NCBI GenBank assembly: GCA_036823295.1
Contig: DAISGD010000053.1
Span: 1-22,611, forward strand
Reading direction: 5' to 3'
DNA length: 22,611 nucleotides
From: UBA4742 sp002403895
Lineage (GTDB): Bacteria; Actinomycetota; Acidimicrobiia; Acidimicrobiales; Acidimicrobilacustridaceae
Each line of letters starts with the position of its first letter. The stretch's first letter is position 1. Below are positions 14,478 through 21,173 of the stretch, one piece after another. Position numbers and translations under genes: made by a program. The notes beneath the pieces were generated by a model. The model saw only the letters and a program-made list of their open reading frames with translations. It made no database searches and was not told the origin of the DNA.

Positions 14478-15386
14478 TCAGTCACCATCCCCGGGACGGA
14501 AATGCGGCGTCTCATGGTGGTCGCGCACCGAGCGCTCGATCTCTTCTTCCTCGGCGAGCAGTCGCTCGAGTTCGGGATCGGCTTCCTTGACCAGGGGCAT
14601 GGCTTCCTCGGCGGGGAGCTCGGTGCCTTCCTCGCCGGCGGGCCGGCGACGGGCGGCGGCCGAGGACACGACCTTGCGCGGTTTGACCTGCCCGGACGTC
14701 TCACCCACGGCCATGGCCGCTTCCTTGGTGACCTTGTCCTCAACGACGCTCTTGTAGGGCAAGATGTCGCCCTTGTAGATCCAAACCTTGACGCCGATGC
14801 GCCCGTAGGTGGTCTTGGCCTCGCGGAAGCCGTAGTCAATGTCAGCCCGCAGCGTGTGCAGGGGAACACGACCCTCGCGGTACCACTCGGTGCGAGCCAT
14901 CTCCGACCCACCAAGGCGCCCCGAACACTGGACCCGGATGCCGAGCGCCCCGGCCTTCTGGGCATTCTGCACGGCCCGCTTCATGGCCCGGCGGAAGGCC
15001 ACGCGGCCCGCCAACTGGTCAGCCACGCCCTGGGCGATCAGCGCCGCGTCCAGCTCCGGCTGCTTGATCTCCTGGATGTTGAGCTGAACCTTGTTGTTGC
15101 CGCTGATGGTGGTGAGCCCGGCGCGAAGGCGGTCAGCCTCGGCGCCGCGACGCCCAATGACGATGCCCGGACGGGCCGTATGGACGTCGACGCGGAGCTT
15201 CTCGCGCGTGCGTTCGATCTCGACCCGGCTGATCGCCGCGTGCGGAAGCTGGGTCATCAGGAAGTCGCGGATCTTCCAGTCCTCAATGATGTACTCGCCG
15301 TACTGTCGGCGGTCGGCGAACCAACGGGACTTCCAGTCGGTGGTGACGCCGAGCCGGAAACCGTAGGGGTTGACCTTCTGGCCCAT
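14478..15386 (-). CDS. rpsC: 30S ribosomal protein S3 with C-terminal extension
   Basis: mRNA-entry protein. The conserved body spans about residues 1-215: GQKVNPYGFRLG (2-13), a KH domain with the GRRG loop at 78-81, and the C-terminal domain ending around YKGDILPYKS (204-213). The remaining ~87 residues are Glu/Ala-rich with an EEEE run and end FRPGDGD. E. coli S3 is 233 residues. The ATG overlaps the rplV TGA by one base. Confidence 0.97.
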   Translation of the reverse strand: MGQKVNPYGFRLGVTTDWKSRWFADRRQYGEYIIEDWKIRDFLMTQLPHAAISRVEIERTREKLRVDVHTARPGIVIGRRGAEADRLRAGLTTISGNNKVQLNIQEIKQPELDAALIAQGVADQLAGRVAFRRAMKRAVQNAQKAGALGIRVQCSGRLGGSEMARTEWYREGRVPLHTLRADIDYGFREAKTTYGRIGVKVWIYKGDILPYKSVVEDKVTKEAAMAVGETSGQVKPRKVVSSAAARRRPAGEEGTELPAEEAMPLVKEADPELERLLAEEEEIERSVRDHHETPHFRPGDGD

Positions 15387-16081
15387 CAGCTGTCCTCTCG
15401 CTCGGCGTCGGCATCAGGGCCGTCCGCCTCGTCGCTGGCTCGGTCGACCTCAACCTCGGGCTCGACGTCGGCCTCGGGGGCCGGGGTGTCATCCTGCGCG
15501 GCTTCGGGTTCGACCTCTGACTCGGCGACCTCGGGCGTGCCCTCGGACTCGGCACCATGATCGTGATCGTGTTCTTCCTCGGCCTCAGCAGCCTTCTTGT
15601 CGGCCTTGGCCTGGCGGCTGCGCAGCACCCGCTGGCGGCGAGCCTCAGCGGCCGCTTGAGCACCGCCGCGCCCACCCGAGGCCAGCTCCAGGGCCCGCAG
15701 GCGCTCGAGCTCCTCAGGGGAAAGACGGCTCACGATCACGGTGATGTGGCAGGTGCGCTTCCGGATGCGGGTGGCCCGACCGCGAGCCCGCGGGCGCCAG
15801 CGCTTGAGCGTGGGGCCCTCATCGGCGAAGCATGCCGAGACGAACAGCTCGTCGGCCGGGATCTGGTCATTGTGCTCCGCGTTGGCGATAGCCGACTCGA
15901 GACACTTCAAAATGACCTGGGCCACATCACGCTCGGCGAACTCGAGGATCTCCAAGGCGCGGGCGACGCGCTCACCGCGGATGAGGTCGAGGATCTCGCG
16001 GGCCTTGTAGGCCGAGACCCGGGTGTACTTGACCTGGGCACGGGTGCCGGGTCGTTCGTTGGTCTTCACTCCGAACGTCAT
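15386..16081 (-). CDS. rplV: 50S ribosomal protein L22 with long acidic C-terminal extension
   Basis: L22 lines the peptide exit tunnel. The normal body is residues 1-120: VKYTRVSAYKAREILDLIRGERV, LECLESAIANAEHN-like region (LKCLESAIANAEHN) and the tunnel-loop RWRPRARGRATRIRKRTCHITVIV. Then come ~111 extra residues: a charged helix-prone part (121-169), EEEHDHDHG at 168-176 and a Glu/Asp/Pro/Ala-rich tail to 231. The family is usually 110-120 residues. The ATG is 2 bases after rpsS. Confidence 0.96.
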   Translation of the reverse strand: MTFGVKTNERPGTRAQVKYTRVSAYKAREILDLIRGERVARALEILEFAERDVAQVILKCLESAIANAEHNDQIPADELFVSACFADEGPTLKRWRPRARGRATRIRKRTCHITVIVSRLSPEELERLRALELASGGRGGAQAAAEARRQRVLRSRQAKADKKAAEAEEEHDHDHGAESEGTPEVAESEVEPEAAQDDTPAPEADVEPEVEVDRASDEADGPDADAEREDS

Positions 16082-16083
16082 GG

Positions 16084-16362
16084 CTATCGCCGACCCTTGT
16101 GTTCCTGGCCGGCGTGGAACTTGAACGTGCGAGTGGGAGCGAACTCACCCAGCTTGTGACCGACCATGGACTCGGTGATGTACACGGGGACGTGCTTGCG
16201 CCCGTCGTGGACAGCAATGGTGTGACCGACCATCTCCGGGATGATCGTGGACCGGCGGGACCAGGTCTTGATCACGCGCTTTTCGTTCTGCTCGTTGAGG
16301 GCGTCGACCTTCTTGAGCAGATGGTCGTCAACGAACGGGCCCTTTTTCAGACTGCGAGGCAT
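16084..16362 (-). CDS. rpsS: 30S ribosomal protein S19
   Basis: 30S head protein that binds with S13. The 92 residues start MPRSLKKGPFVDDHLLKKVD and include IKTWSRRSTIIPEMVGHTIAVHDGRKHVPVYITESMVGHKLGEFAPTRTF, an unmistakable S19. It lies 17 bases after rplB with a GAGGGG sequence upstream. Confidence 0.98.
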   Translation of the reverse strand: MPRSLKKGPFVDDHLLKKVDALNEQNEKRVIKTWSRRSTIIPEMVGHTIAVHDGRKHVPVYITESMVGHKLGEFAPTRTFKFHAGQEHKGRR

Positions 16363-16379
16363 GACAGGTGTGGTCCCCT

Positions 16380-17216
16380 CTACCGGCGCGAACCGCGAGT
16401 GCGGCGTCGGCGGACGATGAGTTGCTGCGAATACTTGGTCTTGTCGCGGGTGCGTCCCTCGGGTTTGCCCCAGGGCGACACCGGGTGCCGGCCGCCAGAG
16501 GTCTTGCCCTCGCCGCCACCATGGGGATGGTCGACAGGGTTCATGGCCACGCCACGGGTCTGGGGACGGACGCCCTTCCAGCGGTTGCGGCCGGCCTTCC
16601 CGATCTTGATGAGTTCGACTTCGGCGTTGCCCACCGAGCCCACGGTGGCCCGGCAGTCGATGGGCACGCGGCGCATCTCGGTACTGGGCAGGCGAAGGGT
16701 GGCGTAGTCACCCTCCTTGGCTACGAGTTGGACGCTGGCACCGGCGCTGCGCGCCATCTTGCCGCCACCGCCCGGCTTGAGCTCGACGTTGTGGATCGTG
16801 GTGCCCACGGGGATGTAGCGCATGGGCATCGCGTTCCCGGGACGGTTCTCGGCTCCCTGGCCACTCTGCAGCAGCTCGCCGACACCCACGTTGGCCGGGG
16901 CGAGGATGTAGCGCTTCTCACCATCGAGGTAGTGCAGGAGCAGGATGCGACAGTTGCGGTTCGGGTCGTACTCGACGGCGGCGACCTTGGCCGGCACGCC
17001 GTCCTTGGTGCGACGGAAGTCGACGACCCGGTACTGCTGCTTGTGACCGCCACCCTTGTGGCGGGCGGTCTTGCGGCCGTAGCTGTTGCGACCCCCGGTG
17101 TTGTGCTTGGCGGCCAGCAACGACTTCTCGGGCGTCGTCTTGGTGATCTCGGAGAAGTCGGACACCGTCTGGAAACGGCGGCCGGGGCTGGTGGGCTTGC
17201 GCTTGCGGAGTGCCAT
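16380..17216 (-). CDS. rplB: 50S ribosomal protein L2
   Basis: Peptidyl-transferase-centre-associated protein. The 278 residues match the family. The conserved functional segment NPVDHPHGGGEG places the key histidine near residue 230. Other landmarks are GGRNSYGR, HKGGGHKQQYRVVDFRR and the basic end RRRRTRGSRR. The ATG is 5 bases after rplW. Confidence 0.98.
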   Translation of the reverse strand: MALRKRKPTSPGRRFQTVSDFSEITKTTPEKSLLAAKHNTGGRNSYGRKTARHKGGGHKQQYRVVDFRRTKDGVPAKVAAVEYDPNRNCRILLLHYLDGEKRYILAPANVGVGELLQSGQGAENRPGNAMPMRYIPVGTTIHNVELKPGGGGKMARSAGASVQLVAKEGDYATLRLPSTEMRRVPIDCRATVGSVGNAEVELIKIGKAGRNRWKGVRPQTRGVAMNPVDHPHGGGEGKTSGGRHPVSPWGKPEGRTRDKTKYSQQLIVRRRRTRGSRR

Positions 17217-17221
17217 GGTTC

Positions 17222-17512
17222 CTATGCCTCGAACAGGTCGATGCTGTCGCCCTCGGCGAGGGTGACGATCGCACGCTTGGTGTTGGGACGGGTTCCAAAG
17301 GTGCCAGTGCGGCGGTTGCGCTTGCGCTTGCCCTTACGGTTCAGCGTGTTCACGCTCAGCACGCGGACGTTGAAGATGGCCTTCACCGCGTCGCTGATCT
17401 CGGGCTTGCTGGCATCGGGGTGAACCCGGAACGTGTAGACGTTCTGGTCGAGCAGCCCGTAGGACTTCTCGCTCACGATGGGTTCGATGATGACGTCGCG
17501 TGGGTCCTTCAC
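17222..17512 (-). CDS. rplW: 50S ribosomal protein L23
   Basis: Tunnel-exit protein that docks trigger factor and SRP. The 96 residues include KDPRDVIIEPIVSEKSYGLLDQNVYTFRVHPDASKPEI and the basic loop NTLNRKGKRKRNRRTGTFGTRPNTKRAIVTL. The GTG start overlaps the rplD TGA by four bases. Confidence 0.97.
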   Translation of the reverse strand: MKDPRDVIIEPIVSEKSYGLLDQNVYTFRVHPDASKPEISDAVKAIFNVRVLSVNTLNRKGKRKRNRRTGTFGTRPNTKRAIVTLAEGDSIDLFEA

Positions 17513-18519
17513 TGCTCGGCCCCATCGGACTCGGCCGGGCGGTTGAAGGAGAAACCGCCGCCTGGCTTTGTCTCGGCGTCAGCCTCGTCGGTTTCCTCGA
17601 CCGTCTCGGCCGGCGCGGGGTCCTGGGCTGCCTGCTCTTTGGCGGCGCGCACTTCGGCTTCCTTCTCGGACTTCAAGCGGGCTGCCTCGAAACGGGGATC
17701 GGTCTTCTCGCCCACCGGCTTCACCCGGTCGGCAGGAGCGACCGGTTTGGCCGCCTCGCCCTCGTTCTTGGGTCGGTTGGGCAGATCAGTCGCCATGTCG
17801 GGCTCCCCTTCGGCGGTGTTCTCGGCGTCCAGCACCGGAGCGGTCACCGACAGGGTGGCCGCCGCGGCCGGAGCCACCTTCTTGGCTGGCTTGGCGGCCT
17901 GGGCCGCCTCACTCGTCTCCGGCAGCGTGTCCTTGGTGAACACGACGTAGTCGGAGCAGAGGATGTCGTAGGCATTGAGCTCGCCCGGCTCCAGCACGTG
18001 CACCGTCGGGAGGTTGCGGAAGCTCTTGACCGCCAGAGCATCATCGGGACGGACCACGATCACGACCCGACCGTCGAGCCCGAGGGCGGTCAGAGCGGCG
18101 GAGGCTTGTTTCGTGCTGGGCTGGTCGAAGCCCCACTGGTCGACCACGACCACCTTGCCGTCCGCGGCCCGGTCCGACAGGGCCGAGCGCAGGGCCAGAC
18201 GGATCATCTTCTTCGGGGTGCGCTGCTCATAGCTGCGGGGCTTGGGGCCAAGGGCCACCCCGCCGCCCTTCCACTGCGGCGAGCGGATGCTGCCCTGGCG
18301 AGCGCGGCCGGTGCCCTTCTGCTTCCAGGGCTTGGCGCCGCCACCTCGCACCTCGGCCCGGGTCTTGGTGCTCTGGGTCCCGGCACGGCGGGCCGCCAGC
18401 TGGGCGGTCACGACCTGGTGCATGACGGGGACGTTGGGCTCGATGCCGAAGAACCCCTCATCGAGGGTGGCCGAGCCCTGCTCGGCTCCGGACAGATCCT
18501 TCACGGTGACCTTGGGCAT
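17509..18519 (-). CDS. rplD: 50S ribosomal protein L4 with long C-terminal extension
   Basis: L4 contacts 23S rRNA and its loop reaches into the exit tunnel. The family body is about residues 1-200: PKVTVKDLSG at the start, loop TKTRAEVRGGGAKPWKQKGTGRARQGSIRSPQWKGGG and LNAYDILCSDYVVFTKDTL at its end. Roughly 135 further residues, rich in Ala, Glu, Pro and Lys with no recognised domain, follow to the stop. The ATG at 18519 overlaps the rplC TGA by one base; a GTG one codon earlier (18522) is also possible. In E. coli L4 represses the S10 operon; here the operon leader is upstream of rplC. Confidence 0.96.
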   Translation of the reverse strand: MPKVTVKDLSGAEQGSATLDEGFFGIEPNVPVMHQVVTAQLAARRAGTQSTKTRAEVRGGGAKPWKQKGTGRARQGSIRSPQWKGGGVALGPKPRSYEQRTPKKMIRLALRSALSDRAADGKVVVVDQWGFDQPSTKQASAALTALGLDGRVVIVVRPDDALAVKSFRNLPTVHVLEPGELNAYDILCSDYVVFTKDTLPETSEAAQAAKPAKKVAPAAAATLSVTAPVLDAENTAEGEPDMATDLPNRPKNEGEAAKPVAPADRVKPVGEKTDPRFEAARLKSEKEAEVRAAKEQAAQDPAPAETVEETDEADAETKPGGGFSFNRPAESDGAEQ

Positions 18520-19178
18520 CACGCACCGTCCTTCGAGCCGGCGGTGGCCTTGACCGCGTTGCGGACAATGACGAGCCCGCCCTTCGGTCCGGGGATGGCG
18601 CCCTTGACCAGCAGCAGGTTGCGCTCGGCGTCGGCTTCGACCACCTCGAGGTTCAGCGTGGTGACCTTCTCGCCACCCATACGGCCCGCCATGCGGGTGC
18701 CCTTGAACACCCGGGCCGGTGTGGCGCAGGCGCCAATCGAGCCAGGCTTGCGATGGACGCGGTGGGTACCGTGGGAGGCCTTCTGGCCCGAGAAGTTGTG
18801 CCGCTTCATGGTGCCGGCGAATCCCTTGCCCCGGCTCACGGCGGTGACGTCGATGATCTCGCCGGCAGCCAGCGTGTCCACGCCGATCTCCTGGCCGACC
18901 TCGAACCCAGACACGTCGTCGAGCCGGAGCTCGACGAGCCTCGGACCGGCAGCGACGCCGGCCTTGGCGAAATGACCAGCCGCAGGCTGCGTCAGCTTCC
19001 GGGCGTCCTTGGTTCCGAACGTCACCTGCAGCGCGCTGTAGCCATCACGCTCAGGAGTCTTGATCTGGACGACTCGAAGGGGCGCGACCCGAACCACGGT
19101 GACGGGAACGACGCGGTTGTCGTCGTCCCACACCTGGGTCATGCCGACCTTCTCGCCGACGAGTGCCTTGTTCGCCAT
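18519..19178 (-). CDS. rplC: 50S ribosomal protein L3
   Basis: Early-assembly 50S protein reaching toward the peptidyl-transferase centre. The 219 residues begin MANKALVGEKVGMTQVWDDD and contain GTKDARKLTQPAAGHF and SRGKGFAGTMKRHNFSGQKASHGTHRVHRKPGSIGACATPARVFKGTRMAGRMGG, diagnostic of L3. Here it is the first gene of its transcript rather than second after rpsJ. Its Shine-Dalgarno is weak (GAAAGAA region) and it is preceded by a ~225-base hairpin-rich leader. Confidence 0.98.
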   Translation of the reverse strand: MANKALVGEKVGMTQVWDDDNRVVPVTVVRVAPLRVVQIKTPERDGYSALQVTFGTKDARKLTQPAAGHFAKAGVAAGPRLVELRLDDVSGFEVGQEIGVDTLAAGEIIDVTAVSRGKGFAGTMKRHNFSGQKASHGTHRVHRKPGSIGACATPARVFKGTRMAGRMGGEKVTTLNLEVVEADAERNLLLVKGAIPGPKGGLVIVRNAVKATAGSKDGA

Positions 19179-19222
19179 ACCGGCTGCGTTCTTTCTGTGT
19201 CTGTCGCTGGCGTCGGGGGCGG

Positions 19223-19243
19223 CCCGCTGCGCTGCGCAACGGG
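19223..19243 (-). promoter_or_regulatory. Hairpin in the rplC leader, start-proximal
   Basis: CCCG/CGGG and TGCG/CGCA arms pair around a 3-base loop, with one C-A mismatch between the two helices. It would form in the rplC 5' untranslated leader about 45-65 bases before the ATG. It might contribute to regulation; that is inference. Confidence 0.35.
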
Positions 19244-19259
19244 TGCCTGTTCACGCGAA

Positions 19260-19288
19260 CGCTCCGCACGGGAAGACCCGGCGGAGCG
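19260..19288 (-). promoter_or_regulatory. Strong bulged hairpin in the rplC leader
   Basis: An 8-bp helix (CGCTCCGC/GCGGAGCG) continues through a single-base bulge into a 4-bp CGGG/CCCG helix with a 4-base loop. It is the strongest structure in the rplC leader. No T-tract follows, so it is not a classical intrinsic terminator. It could be a protein-binding or attenuation element. Confidence 0.5.
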
Positions 19289-19312
19289 CCTGTTCGGTTG
19301 TGCTGCGAGGTT

Positions 19313-19331
19313 CCACCACCAGGGGTAGTGG
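19313..19331 (-). promoter_or_regulatory. Promoter-proximal hairpin in the rplC leader
   Basis: On the minus strand CCACTACC and GGTGGTGG pair with one T-G wobble around a 3-base loop. It lies about 75 bases downstream of the putative start of the rplC transcript. Function unknown. Confidence 0.4.
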
Positions 19332-19409
19332 CCGGCGCAGACGTCAGTTCGAGGTACGGTCCGATCTTCGGTGCGTCGGGCCGGATAGGCCTACGCACAC
19401 AAGAGGGAG

Positions 19410-19439
19410 AGCATAGCGGGCGGCGACGGCAGATTCCAA
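19410..19439 (-). promoter_or_regulatory. Putative promoter for the rplC-led operon
   Basis: Minus-strand TTGGAA (19434-19439) and TATGCT (19410-19415) are separated by 18 bases, each with four of six consensus positions. Transcription would begin near 19403 and leave a leader of roughly 225 bases before rplC. Because rpsJ is separated from rplC by two opposite-strand genes, an independent promoter here is needed on logical grounds. Confidence 0.5.
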
Positions 19440-19528
19440 AGCGGGGCGGGCCGGAACGGCCAGATCATCCGGATCCACCAGCCCAGCCACTCAAGTCGCC
19501 CCCGAGGGTGCCGACGCGAGCCTCGGTG

Positions 19529-21124
19529 ATGGAACCCTCTTCGTCAACTCGCGCATCGATGAGGACTCCGTCCGCCAACGGGTCGTGCTCGCTGCCGGGC
19601 GGGCCGGGCGCCGTGGCCGGGGTGGGCCTCGCCGCGGTGATCGCCGTGGGCCTGGTCTGGTGGGCGACGGCCCCGTGGGGGGCCGGGTTGTCCCCCGATG
19701 CGATCGCCTACACCGCGATCGCCGAGCGGATCCGCGATCAGGCCCAGATCGGCTACTGGCTCGAGCCCCGCACCTCGTCGTGGCCACCGCTGTTCCCCCT
19801 GGTGCTGGCAGGGCTGTCCACCGTGCTCGGCTCCCCCGTCGTCGACTCGGCCCGCCTGCTCAACGCCCTGATCGCCGGCGCCACCGTCGTCGTGGTGGCC
19901 CTGCTCGCGCGGCGGCTCCTGGGCACCACCTGGCTGCGGGCCCTGGCGGTCGTCATGGCCGTGTTGGCCCAGCCCCTGGCGTTCGTGGCCGTGAGGGTGT
20001 GGAGTGAGCCGTTGTTCAACCTGTTGGTGCTCCTCACCCTGCTGGTGCTGGCGGGCGTGCCGGGTCAGCGGCCGACGATCCGGTCGCTGGTGGCCAGCGC
20101 CTTGACCGTGGCTGCGTTCAGCACCCGCTACGCCGGATTGTCGCTGGTGCCGGCCGGCGTGGCGGTCCTGGCCCTCTGGCCCCGCCACCTTCCGCGCCGG
20201 CAACGGGTCGTGCACGCGCTGTGGTTCGGCCTGCCGGCGTCCGCCGCTGCCGGCCTCCTGGTCGTCTGGAACCAATGGCGCACGGGCCAGGCCTCCGGCC
20301 CCCGTTGGCGGCCGCATCAGCCGTTCTGGCACCACGCCGCCGACGCCATGGCGGCCATCGGCCAGTGGCTGTTGCCCGGTTCGACCTCTCGTGCCTTCAC
20401 CATTGGATTCGGCGCCGCGCTCCTCTTGGCGGTGGGCGCCGTTCTCGCCCTCAGCTGGAGGGCGCCGGACCCGGGAGACGAGGCGCCTCCGGCGCGGACT
20501 GCCACGATCGGCGTGGCCCCGGTGCTCGCCACCTTCGCCGGCTGCTACTTCGCCTACATGGTGTACGCCCGGACAACCTCCGGGTTCGATCCGCTGAACT
20601 CCCGGCTGATGCTGCCCATCTTCGTGCCGGCCATGCTCCTCGTCCTCTTCCTGGTGGAGCGGCTGGCGGCCACCCGCCACCGTGAGCTGTCCCGAGCCCT
20701 GATCCTCGCCCTGCCCTTGCTGTCGCTGGTGCCGCTCGGCACCGACGGGCTCGACGCCCTGCGCACGAGCCACGATGCCGGCAACGAGTACACCAACGCC
20801 GCCGTCCAGACGTTCGTCGCCAGCCCGGTGCTGCGCCAGGTGCCCCACGACTGTGACCTACTCACCAACGATCCGTGGCTCCTGTGGTTGGCGGGCTTCG
20901 AAGCCCAGCTGAGCCCGGAGAGCAACCGTCAGTTAGCCATCCCCCAGTCGATGCAGCTGGAGGAACTCCCCGCGCTGGCGGCCGGGGGCAACGTCTGCCT
21001 GGCGTGGATGGACACCGGGTCGACGGTCTTCTACTCGCCGGAGCAACTCGGGGAGGTCGTCGACCTGCAACGGATCGCCGGCGATGGCTACACCACCATC
21101 TACCGGGTGGGTCCGCGCCGCTGA
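19529..21124 (+). CDS. Polytopic membrane protein, GT-C glycosyltransferase-like (family 39-type)
   Basis: I use the ATG at 19529 (531 residues), though GTG 19526 or ATG 19559 are possible and none has a clear Shine-Dalgarno. About eleven hydrophobic segments run from residue ~28 to ~405, followed by a ~120-residue soluble C-terminus. A GT-C hallmark is the acidic residue in the first extracytoplasmic loop (SPDAIAY, Asp57). FSTRYAGLSLVPAG (197-210) and NSRLMLPIFVP (357-367) resemble family-39 integral membrane glycosyltransferases that use polyprenyl-phosphate sugars. The specific donor and acceptor cannot be told. The gene is opposite to the ribosomal genes and splits rpsJ from rplC. The family assignment is by recalled motif resemblance. 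Confidence 0.8.
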   Translation: MEPSSSTRASMRTPSANGSCSLPGGPGAVAGVGLAAVIAVGLVWWATAPWGAGLSPDAIAYTAIAERIRDQAQIGYWLEPRTSSWPPLFPLVLAGLSTVLGSPVVDSARLLNALIAGATVVVVALLARRLLGTTWLRALAVVMAVLAQPLAFVAVRVWSEPLFNLLVLLTLLVLAGVPGQRPTIRSLVASALTVAAFSTRYAGLSLVPAGVAVLALWPRHLPRRQRVVHALWFGLPASAAAGLLVVWNQWRTGQASGPRWRPHQPFWHHAADAMAAIGQWLLPGSTSRAFTIGFGAALLLAVGAVLALSWRAPDPGDEAPPARTATIGVAPVLATFAGCYFAYMVYARTTSGFDPLNSRLMLPIFVPAMLLVLFLVERLAATRHRELSRALILALPLLSLVPLGTDGLDALRTSHDAGNEYTNAAVQTFVASPVLRQVPHDCDLLTNDPWLLWLAGFEAQLSPESNRQLAIPQSMQLEELPALAAGGNVCLAWMDTGSTVFYSPEQLGEVVDLQRIAGDGYTTIYRVGPRR

Positions 21125-21173
21125 GCGGCCGCCGGGAACGGCTCCGAACGCGGGGCCCTCACACGGCATACTC

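Larger units (their letters stand above)
19179..19528. other. 350-base gene-free divergent region between rplC and the inserted genes
   Basis: No coding sequence is supportable on either strand. The region holds the putative rplC promoter (19410-19439) and at least three hairpins in the expected rplC leader (19223-19243, 19260-19288, 19313-19331). On the plus side, an open frame in phase with the downstream membrane protein runs through it, but its translation is compositionally unlike a protein N-terminus and overlaps rplC. No clear promoter for the plus-strand genes was found by eye. Confidence 0.7.

Noticed and set aside
14502..15560. 352-codon plus-strand open frame over rpsC and rplV
   Set aside because: Opposite two certain ribosomal genes; no recognisable domain.
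19163..19528. N-terminal extension of the plus-strand membrane protein back to 19163
   Set aside because: It overlaps the rplC start antisense, contains Arg/Cys-rich sequence unlike a protein N-terminus, and covers the likely rplC promoter and leader.
19544..20848. 434-codon minus-strand open frame opposite the membrane protein
   Set aside because: His/Gln/Gly/Arg-rich antisense shadow; the plus frame has clear transmembrane segments and GT-C motifs.
21084..21173. Earlier start for the DUF3445 protein inside the membrane-protein gene
   Set aside because: The extra 30 residues are Pro/Gly/Arg-rich with no conservation expected; ATG 21174 gives a family-like length.
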